Position numbers and translations under genes: made by a program
The notes under the pieces: model-generated
The model's database searches: none
What the model was told of the DNA's origin: nothing
The model's input: the letters and a program-made list of their open reading frames with translations, nothing else
Shown: positions 45,539 to 55,637 of the stretch, piece by piece
Position numbering within the stretch: position 1 is the stretch's first letter
Layout: each line of letters starts with the position of its first letter
DNA from: Desmonostoc muscorum LEGE 12446
GTDB lineage: Bacteria > Cyanobacteriota > Cyanobacteriia > Cyanobacteriales > Nostocaceae
Assembly (NCBI RefSeq): GCF_015207005.2
Contig: NZ_JADEXS020000001.1
Span: 3,782,001 to 3,846,000, forward strand
Length of the DNA: 64,000 nt
Direction: 5' to 3'

Positions 45539-48500
45539 ATGACTAATTTCCTCGACTTCGTACTCCCGCTGACATATAACCAACTGAGTGCCTTTTCTGA
45601 TTTAGAGAACTTCTGGAATCTATTCGATAGTGTTTTTGGTACACAATACAATCGTACTATCTCTGCAACAGTGCGATCGCAGTGGCAAGCAGGTGATTTT
45701 AGTCAACTTCCCCAAATTGAGATAATTGATAGTGACATTCTGGGCAATAGTAACGGGGCTTATGCCAGTAGCACTAATAAGATTTATCTCTCGGATAGTT
45801 TTGTAGCTACTGCTACACCAGCAGTAGTAAGTGCAGTTCTATTAGAGGAAATTGGACATTTTATTGATGCTCAAATTAATCAAAAAGATACCGCAGGGGA
45901 TGAAGGGGAACTTTTCTCAGCTTTGGTGCGGGGACAGAGTTTAACGAATCAGGATTTAAGCAGAATCAGCACAGAAAATGATTGGGCGAATATTAATATA
46001 GCAGGGCAAACAATTGCTGTCGAACAAAATGAACTGACTTTCAATATCACCTTTAACGATCCATTCGGGACATTTTCTCCCTATTACTCTGCCATACAGT
46101 CTAACATATTGGCTGCTGGATCATACTGGGATAACTACATTGAAGGTAATGCCAGCTTAGAGGTAGTTATTGATTTTTTGAACACTATTCCGAGAGCTAC
46201 GGGCAGAAGTTTTAGTTCATCTTTTGTACGTAATAACGGAACGTTTAACGTATTTGAGCAAGGTGCAGCGGCGGAAATTCGCACAGGAATCGATCCTAAC
46301 GGTGCCGCTCCTGACATTGAGTTCAACTTCAATCCTGATTATCTGACAAATGAACTGTGGTTTGATCCCGAACCATCAGCACGAATTACTCCTGTGCCCG
46401 ATGATAAAACAGATGCTGTTTCTGTATTGCTCCACGAGTTTGGTCATGCCTTTGCCTTCAATGGATGGAGAAATGCTTTCGATGGAACATTCCCTGGAGA
46501 TTATCAATCGACATTCGATGAACAAACTATTTTTGATGGTAGCAATTTCTTCTTTGTAGGAAGTCAAGCAACTAGTGTTTACGGGTCTTCTGTGCCATTG
46601 ACCTTTGGTAACAGCACTCATGTGGGTAACGACTTGCCCAGACCAGGAAGCGATCTGATTGCGGATCTAATGAATGGTGTAGTATATTATCGCGGAACTC
46701 GCTACAACATTTCTCCACTTGACCTTGCCATATTACAAGACTCCGGTGTACCCATTGCTGTTACTAGCAACATTACTCTTGCCGTCAACCCCGCCAGTGT
46801 CAATGAAGATGGCAGTAGCAACCTAGTTTACACCTTCACCAGAAGTGGCAGCACCACCAATGCCTTAAGCGTAAATTATGTTGTTGCTGGCACAGCCACC
46901 TTTAACAGTGACTACACACAAAGTGGTGCAGCAAGTTTCACTAGCACCACAGGCACCGTTACCTTTGCAGCAGGTGCAAGTACAGCAACTCTCATTATTA
47001 ACCCCACAGCAGACACCACCATTGAAAGTAATGAAACTGTTGCTTTAACTCTCAATTCCGGCACTGGTTACACCATTGGTACGACAACAGCCGTCACTGG
47101 AACCATTACTAATGATGATTTCCCATCCATCACCCTAGCCGTAGCTCCCAGTAGTGTCACTGAAGATGGCAGCAGCAACCTAGTTTACACCTTTACCAGA
47201 AGCGGCAACACCACCAATACCTTAACAGTGAACTACGGTGTTGCTGGCACAGCTGCCTTTAACAGTGACTACACACAAAGTGGTGCAGCAAGTTTCACTA
47301 CCACCACAGGCACCGTTACCTTTGCAGCAGGTGCAAGTACAGCAACTCTCATTATTAATCCCACAGCCGACACCACCATTGAAAGTAATGAAACTGTTGC
47401 TTTAACTCTCAATTCTGGCACTGGTTATACCCGTGGTACGACAACAGCCGTCACCGGAACCATTACTAATGATGATTTCCCATCCATTAACCTCAGTGCT
47501 AACCAAACAATAGTCGAGGGTAATACCAGTTCTCAAAAGGTTAGTTATACCGTTAGTCTCTCCCAAGCCAGCAGCAAAACTGTTACCGTCAAATATGCCA
47601 CTGCTAACGGTACAGCTACAGCAGGCTTAGACTATACCAGCACCGCCGGAACCTTGACCTTCAACCCAGGAGAAATCAGTAAAATCATTAATGTCCCGAT
47701 TCTCAATGATTCCTTAAACGAGGCAAATGAAACCTTTACTCTAACTCTGACTTCTCCCACCAATGCCAGCCTTGGTACAACCAAAACTGTTACTACAACC
47801 ATAACCGATACCCTGACTTCCTCGGTTAGTACAACTTTGCCAACCAACGTAGAAAACCTCACCCTAACAGGAACCGGAGCAATCAACGGCACTGGTAATG
47901 CAGGTAATAATATTCTCAAAGGTAATAGTGCCAATAATACCCTTGCTGGTGGTGCTGGGAATGACACCTATTCTTTCGTAGCTAATACTGCCTTGGGAAC
48001 CGATAGAATTACAGAAACCACAACAGGTGGTACTGATACTATTAACTTTAGCGGTACTACAATTGCCATCAACGTAAATTTAGGTGTAGCCACCTCGCAA
48101 ACGATTAATAGCAATCTCAAACTCATTCTCTCTGCCAACAACGTGATTGAAAATGCAACAGGTGGCACAGGTAATGACAGTCTCACTGGTAATACACTAA
48201 ATAACACTCTGATTGGCGGTGATGGAAATGACCAACTCCAAGGGTTAGAAGGAAATGACAACCTTCAAGGTGGTAATGGCAATGATACTCTTACAGGTGG
48301 GACTGGTGACGATGTTCTCTGGGGAGGACTAGGCAATGATATTCTCACAGGGAACGGTGGTAAGGATAAATATCAGTTTCAAGGTAATGGGGTTTTTAGC
48401 ACAAGTTTAGGTGTTGATTACATTACTCAGTTTGAAGTGGGACAAGACCAAATTGTGCTGAGTAAAACCACTTTTAATGCTGTTACTAATAATGTCGGGC

Positions 48501-48703
48501 AGGCTTTAACTGACTTTGCAGTTGTCACTGACAATCAATTTGTCAACGCCAGTAATGCACATATTGTCTTTAGCAGAAGCTCTGGCAGTTTATTCTATAA
48601 CCAAGATGGCAATGTTCTGGGTACAGGTACAGTGTTTGAGTTTGCCCGTTTAGGGAATCCTACTATTACTTTGAGTAGTAGCGATTTCAGTCTGATTGCC
48701 TAG
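45539..48703 (+). CDS. Secreted metalloprotease with Calx-beta and RTX calcium-binding repeats
   Basis: 1054 residues. An N-terminal part holds two zinc-protease-like motifs: LLEEIGHFID (about residue 104) and HEFGH (299-303, LLHEFGHAFAF). Then follow two nearly identical Calx-beta units (start VNEDGSSNLVYTFTRSG and VTEDGSSNLVYTFTRSG), a diverged third (VSYTVSLSQASSKTVTV), RTX nonapeptides (GGDGNDQLQGLEGNDNLQGG) and a serralysin-type C-terminal region. No signal peptide is present, which fits type I secretion through the RTX C-terminus. It should be an extracellular calcium-stabilised protease; target unknown. The duplicated Calx-beta units are nearly identical in DNA too, indicating recent internal duplication. 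Confidence 0.88.
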   Translation: MTNFLDFVLPLTYNQLSAFSDLENFWNLFDSVFGTQYNRTISATVRSQWQAGDFSQLPQIEIIDSDILGNSNGAYASSTNKIYLSDSFVATATPAVVSAVLLEEIGHFIDAQINQKDTAGDEGELFSALVRGQSLTNQDLSRISTENDWANINIAGQTIAVEQNELTFNITFNDPFGTFSPYYSAIQSNILAAGSYWDNYIEGNASLEVVIDFLNTIPRATGRSFSSSFVRNNGTFNVFEQGAAAEIRTGIDPNGAAPDIEFNFNPDYLTNELWFDPEPSARITPVPDDKTDAVSVLLHEFGHAFAFNGWRNAFDGTFPGDYQSTFDEQTIFDGSNFFFVGSQATSVYGSSVPLTFGNSTHVGNDLPRPGSDLIADLMNGVVYYRGTRYNISPLDLAILQDSGVPIAVTSNITLAVNPASVNEDGSSNLVYTFTRSGSTTNALSVNYVVAGTATFNSDYTQSGAASFTSTTGTVTFAAGASTATLIINPTADTTIESNETVALTLNSGTGYTIGTTTAVTGTITNDDFPSITLAVAPSSVTEDGSSNLVYTFTRSGNTTNTLTVNYGVAGTAAFNSDYTQSGAASFTTTTGTVTFAAGASTATLIINPTADTTIESNETVALTLNSGTGYTRGTTTAVTGTITNDDFPSINLSANQTIVEGNTSSQKVSYTVSLSQASSKTVTVKYATANGTATAGLDYTSTAGTLTFNPGEISKIINVPILNDSLNEANETFTLTLTSPTNASLGTTKTVTTTITDTLTSSVSTTLPTNVENLTLTGTGAINGTGNAGNNILKGNSANNTLAGGAGNDTYSFVANTALGTDRITETTTGGTDTINFSGTTIAINVNLGVATSQTINSNLKLILSANNVIENATGGTGNDSLTGNTLNNTLIGGDGNDQLQGLEGNDNLQGGNGNDTLTGGTGDDVLWGGLGNDILTGNGGKDKYQFQGNGVFSTSLGVDYITQFEVGQDQIVLSKTTFNAVTNNVGQALTDFAVVTDNQFVNASNAHIVFSRSSGSLFYNQDGNVLGTGTVFEFARLGNPTITLSSSDFSLIA

Positions 48704-48728
48704 TAGCACTCCGCTCTAATTCCAAATT

Positions 48729-48769
48729 CAAAATTCCAAATGTTTATGATATAAGCATTTGGAATTTTG
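48729..48769. terminator. 19-bp hairpin after the RTX protease
   Basis: CAAAATTCCAAATGTTTAT pairs with ATAAGCATTTGGAATTTTG (one G-T) around a three-base loop, 25 bases after the stop. A nearly identical hairpin follows the decayed copy at 49913-49953. Confidence 0.7.
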
Positions 48770-48788
48770 TTGCAACTAACTGTGCGAT

Positions 48789-49887
48789 TTGAATGGAGTA
48801 ACGCAAAACTATCTCTATGCCAAAATCTATTACGATAGCAATAATAATGGATTGATTGATAATGGAGATGAATTTTATTCTGATATTGCTGGTTCGGGTC
48901 GTAACGGTCAAATTACTACAACATTAGGAGCTGGGAATTACTATATTGGAATTGGGCAAAACTCCAGCAACGTCAACTCCAATTATTCCCTACAATTATC
49001 AGCCACATCTGCACCTCCTTCCATTTCCTCAAATCCGGGGAACACACTCAGCACTGCTTATAATATTGGCACTCTGACTGGGACTCAAACTATTAAAGAA
49101 TTTGTTGGGAATGTAGACCCGATTGATTACTACAAATTCTCCCTAACCGACAAATGCAACGGGTGGTGCAGGCAATGACCGTCTCACTGGTAATACACTG
49201 AATAACACTCTGATTGGTCTTGATGGAAATGACCAACTGCAAGGGTTAGCAGGAAATGACACTCTTCAGGGAGGTAATGGTAATGATATTCTCACTGGTG
49301 GAACTGGTGATGACTTTCTCTGGGGAGGACTGGGCGATGATATTCTCACTGGTGGAAGCGGAAAAGATAAATATGTCTTTCAAGGCAATGGTGTATTTAG
49401 CACAAGTTTAGGTGTTGATTACATCAGCGAGTTTGAAGCAGGACAAGACCAAATTGTGCTGAGTAAAACCACCTTCAATGCTGTTACTAATACTGTGGGA
49501 CAGGCTTTAACTGACTTTGCAGTTGTCAGTGAAGATCAATTCTAGGACTTACGCATTGACAGAAAAGCCAAAATAGCAGCTATAGTTTTCAAGGCTTATA
49601 GCAAGATTTTTCAATGATATTTTAGCGATCGCACCCAATCAAGGGAGATTGATAAAAGCCTGAAACAACGTATTTACGTTGATACACAAGATAATTATTT
49701 TGTACAGTGCGTAAGTCCTAAATTCGTCAACGCTAGTAATGCACGTATTGTCTTTAGCCAAAGTAGTGGCAGCCTATTCTATAACCGAGACGGCAATCTT
49801 CTGGGTACAGCAACAGTGTTTGAATTTGCTAGTTTAGGGAATTCTGATATTACTCTGAGTACTAGCAATTTCAGTCTGATTGCCTAG
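48789..49887 (+). pseudogene. Decayed RTX protein copy, frameshifted and cut by a MITE
   Basis: A first frame (to 49178) encodes a PPC/Ca-dependent domain-like stretch (NGVTQNYLYAKIYYDSNNNGLIDNGDEFYSD; GNTLSTAYNIGTLTGTQTI) and runs out at the RTX junction (about 49153-49160). A second frame (about 49153-49545) encodes RTX repeats and the serralysin-type region, about 90 percent like residues near 870-1000 of the upstream gene. It is stopped by a MITE at 49543; the last codons resume after it (FVNASNARIVFSQSSGSLF to 49887). It has no start codon of its own for the second part. This is a partial duplication in decay. Confidence 0.82.
49543..49720. mobile_element. MITE, 178 bp, with 5-bp target duplication
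   Basis: The ends TAGGACTTACGCA (49543-49555) and the exact complement (49708-49720) form 13-bp inverted repeats. AATTC flanks both sides (49538-49542 and 49721-49725); the intact upstream gene has a single uninterrupted site at the matching place (GATAATCAATTTGTC region). No transposase is encoded. The end sequence is shared with the element at 38800. Confidence 0.92.
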
Positions 49888-49912
49888 TACAACTTGCCTC
49901 CAATTTCAAATT

Positions 49913-49953
49913 CAAAATTCCAAATGTTTATCATATGAGCATTTGGAATTTTG
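49913..49953. terminator. Hairpin after the decayed RTX copy
   Basis: CAAAATTCCAAATG pairs with CATTTGGAATTTTG, copying the hairpin at 48729. It shows that the duplication included the 3' flank. Confidence 0.65.
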
Positions 49954-50265
<312 letters not shown>

Positions 50266-51425
50266 GCAGGGCTGATTCATTCCCTAAAACAGGTAAAATT
50301 GCAAGTGTTGAGGGGAGGAAAATTATGGGTAGTTCTCTGATTGAACAACTGCGGCTTGTGGAAGATTTTAGAACAAAAGATGGTCGAAGGCATCCACTCT
50401 GGTTGGTATTAGTGTTTGTAATAATGGGCACTATGAATGGATACGTCGGTTATCGTGCATGGGGAGATTTCGTCAAACGGCATCGTTGGGCATTGATAAA
50501 AACATTTGAAATACAAAAACATGGTGTTCCTTCTTACTCAACAATCCGACGTGTAATCATGGGAGTAGATTTTGAGAAACTGGTGAAAATATTTAACCAT
50601 TGGGCGCAGAATTACGTTGATATAACTGAATCAGAATGGTTGAGCGTGGATGGTAAAAGTATTAAAGGCACAGTCCAAAACTACAATTCATCAAGTCAAA
50701 ATTTTGTCAGCATAGTATCAGTATTTGCAAGTAAAAGAGGACTTGTTATCGGCATGAAACAATTGAAAAATAAGGAAGAGAGTGAAATTCAAGTTGTACA
50801 AAACTTAATTACAGCTTTGGATATCAAAGATGCCGTATTCAGTTTTGATTCTCTGCATTGCCAAAAAAAACTTGCCAGTTAGTTATTATTGTGGCAACGA
50901 TTACATAATTGCGGTTAAAGATAATCAACCAAAATTACATCGTCATATTCAACGCATTGCTGCATTTCACAAGCCCAGAAGTCGTTATATAGAGACAGAA
51001 AAAACTAAGAATAGACTGACAACAAGGACTGTTGAAGTTTTTGATGATTTGAATGGAATTGACCTATCCTGGGCGGGAATTAAGTCCTTAATTCGAGTTG
51101 AAAGAACTGGAACACGAGGAGGTCAACCATATCATGAGGTTGTCTGTTACATTAGTAGCCTCATTCATCCCGCACGAGAATTTGCTCGTGGTATTCGCGG
51201 GCATTGGAGTATCGAAAATCGCCTCCATTGGATTAAAGACGTAGTTATGAAGGAGGATGACTCAAAAATACGTATGGGTAATGCTCCGGCGAACCTCTCA
51301 ATCCTCAGAGCGATCGCCATTAATATACTCCGTCGAAATGGTCATCTTTCCATCACAATTGCTCAAAGATTTATCTCTAATGATATTGACAAACTTCTTG
51401 CCCTTGTGGAATGAATCAGCCCTGC
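50266..51425 (+). mobile_element. ISAs1-family insertion sequence (about 1.16 kb)
   Basis: GCAGGGCTGATTCATTCC (50266-50283) and its exact complement (51408-51425) form 18-bp terminal repeats around a transposase in two frames. The flanks (CCCTCCCCTTATAAAGG and GGAAAGGGGGGATTAAGGG) are also loosely complementary, so the element may have gone into a palindromic repeat, or the true ends may be longer. No clear target duplication was found. Confidence 0.82.
50325..51414 (+). pseudogene. ISAs1-family transposase, frameshifted
   Basis: Frame one (50325-50882) carries the DDE_Tnp_1-associated N-terminus (LVEDFRTKDGRRHPLWLVL; PSYSTIRRVI) and the first catalytic Asp in LSVDGKSIKG, then reads HCQKK and stops. 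Frame two (open from 50830 to 51414) continues GNDYIIAVKDNQPKLH, RGHWSIENRLHWIKDVVMKEDDS with the last Glu, and ILRAIAINILRRNGH. The break lies in a run of eight A, a typical slippage site. Joined, the two frames would give the usual length of about 360 residues. It is probably inactive unless frameshifting rescues it. Confidence 0.85.
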
Positions 51426-51517
51426 TTGGAAAGGGGGGATTAAGGGGGGTAATAACTCGATTAAAATCACAACATACCACTTTTCAAACAACCTCCAAGA
51501 ACATGTTGCAATTATTG

Positions 51518-52681
51518 TTAACTTCTCAGTTGTACGGGCATAGCTAAATAAGTCATTTTCAAGCCGCCCAGTGGCGTAAAAATCACTGGAGTTAAGCTTT
51601 GATTCAAATGCATTTGAATTTCGGAAGATGGTAACTCTTTTAAACCTTCCATCAAATATTTAATGTTAAAAGCAATATCTATATTTTCACCCGAAATTTG
51701 TGCCGGCATTGGCTCTCTACCACTACCCACATCTTGAGCTTCACAAGATAAGATAATTTCCTGGGCTTCGCTATCAATGCTGAGCTTGACAATATTATTT
51801 TTCTGATCTGCTAGCACAGCAATTCGCTCTAAAGTGCTGATGAATTGTCGCCGCTCAATTGTGACTTGTCGCTCAAATTGACGGGGAATCAGTTGTCGAT
51901 AGGCGGGATATTGTCCTTCTAATGTGCGACTAGTCAAGCGCTGATTTTGCCATGCAAACACAACTTGACCTTGATCGAAATGTAAAGCCACAGGTTCATC
52001 AGATGAGGCGCTATGAGCTAGCATTCGTTGTAGTTCGCGTAATGCTCTAGCTGGTACTGTGACTTCTAGTTGACTAGTTCCATCTAGAGGACGTTCGTTG
52101 CTAGTTTCTACTACTGCGAGGCGATGTCCATCGGTAGCTGCAAATTCTAGAGTATCTTGTTTAACTGTTAAATGTACTCCTGTGAGTACTTGTTTGGTTT
52201 CATCAGCACTGGTAGCAAACAATGAACCCCGTAATCCCTCAATTAATGCAGCAGTGGTGAGATGGATTACTTCTGTATTTTCAATTACAGGTAGTTCGGG
52301 AAATTCTTCAGGCCCCATTGCTCTTACCTGATAATATCCACTTTTGGGTGTGAGTGTAACAATTAAACCTTCGCCGCCGGATGTTGCACCTGTGAGGGCT
52401 GATTCATCATCGAGAGTGATTTCGCCCTCTGGAAGACGAGAGGTGATGTCTACAAGTAACTTAGCAGGAAGTGCGATCGCTCCTCCTTGCCAGACCTCAG
52501 CATTAAAGCTAGTGCGGATACCCAAGCTCAAATCAAAAGCTGTTAAGCTTACCTGGTTAGTTTCAGCATCCGCTTGGAGCAACACATTGGCAAGTACCGG
52601 ATGAGTCGGTCGTGAAGGTACAGCACGACTGACGAGTGAGAGGTTTGTACTGAGGTCGCTTTGGGCGCAAACTAATTTCAT
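51518..52681 (-). CDS. dnaN: DNA polymerase III beta subunit (sliding clamp)
   Basis: 387 residues covering the three clamp domains. Seen: MKLVCAQSDLSTNLSLVSRAVPSRPTHPVLANVLL at the N-terminus (as ABPVxxR-like pattern), FAATDGHRLAVVE in domain 2, RRQFISTLERIAVLADQKNNIVKL at the start of domain 3 and the C-terminal TYLAMPVQLRS ending close to the usual MPM/VRL. It is the processivity factor of chromosome replication. The gene is immediately next to an ISAs1-type element on its 3' side. No dnaA gene or DnaA-box cluster was seen, so the origin is not indicated here. Confidence 0.97.
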   Translation of the reverse strand: MKLVCAQSDLSTNLSLVSRAVPSRPTHPVLANVLLQADAETNQVSLTAFDLSLGIRTSFNAEVWQGGAIALPAKLLVDITSRLPEGEITLDDESALTGATSGGEGLIVTLTPKSGYYQVRAMGPEEFPELPVIENTEVIHLTTAALIEGLRGSLFATSADETKQVLTGVHLTVKQDTLEFAATDGHRLAVVETSNERPLDGTSQLEVTVPARALRELQRMLAHSASSDEPVALHFDQGQVVFAWQNQRLTSRTLEGQYPAYRQLIPRQFERQVTIERRQFISTLERIAVLADQKNNIVKLSIDSEAQEIILSCEAQDVGSGREPMPAQISGENIDIAFNIKYLMEGLKELPSSEIQMHLNQSLTPVIFTPLGGLKMTYLAMPVQLRS

Positions 52682-53107
52682 AAGTCAGATTCAGCTGGTG
52701 AAAGATATCGTAACATCCTTATTGTTGATACGCGAATGGCAAGATACAGCAATTTGTAGACGATACAGTTCGGATAAGGTTTTTTGATGAAAATTCTAGA
52801 TCGCAAAGACAAGGGTAAATCGTCATCTTTACAAGAATAAGTCCTTTGTAGAGACGGCGATTTATCGCGTCTCTTGCCTTAACCGCGGATTTCCAGGAAG
52901 GTGAAGTACAGAAGCCAAGTCCCAAAGCCCAGTCAAAAGACTGTTTTCCTTCTAAATTCTGACTCCTGTTAGCGTAGCGGGGTGTAGCCCATTCTGAATT
53001 CTGAATTCTGCTGTATAAAGTGGTTGGAACCCTTTGATGGATCGTCAGATAAAGGTTAGGATAATCCATCAATTAGAGGAATATCTTGAAGCAAAACGCG
53101 ATTAAGC
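52682..53107. other. Intergenic region with repeat fragments
   Basis: About 425 bases between divergent genes. Contains GTAGAGACGGCGATTTATCG near 52849-52868, a TAGCGTAGCGGGGTGTAGCC palindrome fragment near 52971-52990 and GAATTCT units. No DnaA boxes and no gene were recognised. Confidence 0.6.
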
Positions 53108-53806
53108 GTGTTGCAACGTAAAAATTACCCAAATCCAAGTTTGGGCAGATTCTTTGGGGAGGTTGCTACTCTACGATCAATTTTTGTTTTTCTAGTCAGA
53201 GAAAATTTTCTACTCAGTAAATTAAGTTATCGAGCCTTGAATAAGCTACTCTTTACAGGTAAATCTTTTAAATTTATGGCTTTTGTCCTACCGCTAATCA
53301 TGTGGTGGGGATACAAAGAAGTACAAAACCAATTTGTACAGCCGCAAGCAGTGATCGTTTTGGGTGGTTCAACGAGACGTTTAGAGCGAGAGAAGTTTAC
53401 GGCAGAATTTGTCCGTAGGCATCCAGATATACCAATCTGGATTACGGGGGGTAGTCCAGCAACTTCCACAAAACGAGTGTTTACCAAAGCTGGTGTTAAT
53501 CCCAAACGTTTACACTTGGACTATGAAGCAGTTGATACAGTTACTAATTTTACTACGTTGGTAGATGATTTGCAAGCTCGCGGGATCAAGAGTGTTTATT
53601 TGATTACTTCAGACTTCCATATGCGCCGGGCTTGTGTCATCGGCGAAATTATTTTGGGTAGTCGGGGTATTTATTTAAAACCAGTGCCAGTTCCCTCAGA
53701 AAATCCCCCTGAATCTCTTGAAAAATCTATTCGAGATGGAGCTAGAGCCATACTTTGGTTAGCAACTGGTTACACTGGTGTCGATGCCGCTAAAACTAAA
53801 CCCTGA
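53108..53806 (+). CDS. DUF218 (YdcF/SanA-like) family protein
   Basis: 232 residues if GTG 53108 is used; an internal ATG at 53277 would begin directly at the membrane segment. One hydrophobic segment (FMAFVLPLIMWWG, about 57-69) is followed by the DUF218 domain: AVIVLGGSTRRLER, PIWITGGSPATST, the acidic TVTNF block and LITSDFHMRRA. Members are implicated in envelope processes (SanA/ElyC) or are uncharacterised (YdcF). The domain probably faces the periplasm. The start is uncertain. Confidence 0.85.
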   Translation: MLQRKNYPNPSLGRFFGEVATLRSIFVFLVRENFLLSKLSYRALNKLLFTGKSFKFMAFVLPLIMWWGYKEVQNQFVQPQAVIVLGGSTRRLEREKFTAEFVRRHPDIPIWITGGSPATSTKRVFTKAGVNPKRLHLDYEAVDTVTNFTTLVDDLQARGIKSVYLITSDFHMRRACVIGEIILGSRGIYLKPVPVPSENPPESLEKSIRDGARAILWLATGYTGVDAAKTKP

Positions 53807-54054
53807 ATCAAAGTAACTTTGTTTGGATTTTGGATTTTGGATTTTGGAATTAAGAGAATTAATGCTAATAATCCGGTCATTAGTCATTAGTCATTAGTCA
53901 TTGGTCATTGGTTATTGGTCAAAGGACACATAACAAATGACAAAGGACAAATGACAGTCCTCACTAGTCACCTATATAATTTAGGAAAAAAAACGCCCCA
54001 ATTTCTCTCACAATTTGATACCCTAGCTTAAACAGAATTGAGAAAAGTTAAAGC
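53807..54054. repeat. TTTTGGA and CATTAGT tandem repeats
   Basis: GGATTTTGGATTTTGGATTT units at about 53824-53846, then TCATTAG/TCATTGG heptamers at about 53879-53920, complementing (CAAATGACAAAGGACAAATGA) units just after. No gene is seen. Confidence 0.8.
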
Positions 54055-55218
54055 GTGGAAATTCAACTTGGGCGGGGAAAAACAGCTCGCAGAGCTTACG
54101 GAATAGATGAAATTGCTCTAGTCCCCGGTAACAGAACACTAGACCCCAGTTTGGCAGATACTAAGTGGCGCATTGGCAATATTGAGCGAGAAATCCCGAT
54201 AATTGCTAGTGCAATGGATGGCGTAGTAGATGTTCGTATGGCTGTACGTTTGTCACAGTTAGGAGCATTAGGTGTCCTCAATTTAGAGGGTATTCAAACT
54301 CGCTATGCCGACCCAGAGCCAATATTAGATCGGATTGCCTCTGTGGGAAAAGATGAATTTGTTGCCCTAATGCAAGAACTCTATGCCGAACCAATAAAAC
54401 CGGAATTAATTGAAAAACGTATTCAGGAAATTAAACAACAAGGTGGCATCGCGGCCGTGAGTGCAACTCCAGCAGGAGCAAGCAAATACGGTGAGGCGGT
54501 GGCAAAAGCTGGGGCAGATTTATTTTTTGTGCAGGCTACGGTGGTTTCGACTGCACATTTGTCACCAGAGTCTTTAGTACCACTTGATTTAGCAGAATTT
54601 TGTCGTTCAATGCCTATTCCCGTGGTGTTGGGGAATTGTGTAACTTACGAAGTCACTTTGAATTTGTTAAAAGCTGGGGCGGCTGGGGTACTGGTGGGAA
54701 TTGGCCCTGGTGCTGCTTGTACATCTCGGGGAGTGTTGGGTGTGGGTGTGCCCCAAGCAACTGCGATCGCGGATTGTGCTGCGGCACGAGATGATTACTA
54801 CAAGGAAACTGGTAATTATATCCCCATCATCGCTGATGGCGGTTTAATCACTGGTGGCGACATTTGCAAATGCATCGCCTGTGGTGCCGATGGTGTGATG
54901 ATTGGTTCTCCCTTTGCCAGAGCCGCCGAAGCCCCAGGACGGGGTTATCATTGGGGAATGGCGACTCCCAGCCCAGTCTTACCTCGTGGCACCCGCATTC
55001 GCGTTGCCACCACTGGTAGCCTAGAGCAAATACTCATTGGGCCAGCAGGACTAGATGATGGCACTCACAATCTTTTAGGAGCCTTAAAGACCAGCATGGG
55101 CACCTTGGGAGCCAAAAATATTAAAGAAATGCAACAGGTGGAAGTTGTGATTGCTCCTTCCCTATTAACTGAGGGCAAAGTTTACCAAAAAGCTCAGCAA
55201 TTAGGAATGGGGAAATAG
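54055..55218 (+). CDS. guaB3: GuaB3-family IMP dehydrogenase
   Basis: 387 residues from GTG. A TIM-barrel IMPDH with the phosphate-binding GADGVMIGSPFARA, and the catalytic Cys222 in GPGAACTSRGVLG. The CBS regulatory pair of classical GuaB is absent, and the N-terminus EIQLGRGKTARRAYGIDEIALVPG is typical of the GuaB3 group of cyanobacteria and actinobacteria. Family knowledge: a Synechocystis GuaB3 has been shown to oxidise IMP to XMP, the first step to GMP. STRR repeats begin right after the stop. Confidence 0.93.
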   Translation: MEIQLGRGKTARRAYGIDEIALVPGNRTLDPSLADTKWRIGNIEREIPIIASAMDGVVDVRMAVRLSQLGALGVLNLEGIQTRYADPEPILDRIASVGKDEFVALMQELYAEPIKPELIEKRIQEIKQQGGIAAVSATPAGASKYGEAVAKAGADLFFVQATVVSTAHLSPESLVPLDLAEFCRSMPIPVVLGNCVTYEVTLNLLKAGAAGVLVGIGPGAACTSRGVLGVGVPQATAIADCAAARDDYYKETGNYIPIIADGGLITGGDICKCIACGADGVMIGSPFARAAEAPGRGYHWGMATPSPVLPRGTRIRVATTGSLEQILIGPAGLDDGTHNLLGALKTSMGTLGAKNIKEMQQVEVVIAPSLLTEGKVYQKAQQLGMGK

Positions 55219-55375
55219 AATTGGGGAATGGGGCAGCAGGGGAGATGGGCAGCAGGGGAGATGGGGAGCAGGGGAGCAGGGGAGCAGGGGAGCAGGGGAG
55301 CAGTAAGTTTTTCCCTTCTGCCCCTCTGCCTCTTGTGCCCAATGCCCAATGCCCAATGCCCAATTTCCAACATCA
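55219..55375. repeat. GGGGAGCA and CCCAATG tandem repeats
   Basis: Two GGGCAGCAGGGGAGAT units and then five GGGGAGCA units (to about 55301) are followed by CCCAATG heptamers (about 55337-55365). Apparent frames over this tract are repeat read-throughs. Confidence 0.9.
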
Positions 55376-55488
55376 AATTCTTAAATAAATTTTTTCAGGC
55401 CCCTAAACAATTCCTGGAAAAATCCCATATGTCGCCTACAATAGAGATAGCGGAGACGAATGTTTCCGTTCACTCCTCACACCACACT

Positions 55489-55512
55489 CCGCCCGGACTA
55501 TTGTTCGGGCGG
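55489..55512 (+). promoter_or_regulatory. GC-rich hairpin in the trxA leader
   Basis: CCGCCCGGAC pairs with GTTCGGGCGG (one G-T) around TATT, 125 bases before the trxA start. There is no T-run, so it may be a leader element or an mRNA processing site rather than a terminator. Confidence 0.45.
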
Positions 55513-55637
55513 TTCCTTATGTTTGTGAATAAATTCTAGAGCTTCTTTGCAAATGTACATCCTCCACTCTCAAGCAGATGTTTTTGCTATGGTAGAATTT
55601 TCACGAAGCTCAGATATATTTGGCGAAGGTTTTAGGC

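Noticed and set aside
52682..53107. Replication origin next to dnaN
   Set aside because: No DnaA-box cluster, AT-rich unwinding element or dnaA gene was recognised; the region holds only dispersed repeats.
55429..55539. 36-codon frame in the trxA leader as a regulatory peptide
   Set aside because: Unlike the aromatic leader it has no ribosome site, no biased composition and no alternative hairpin with a T-run.
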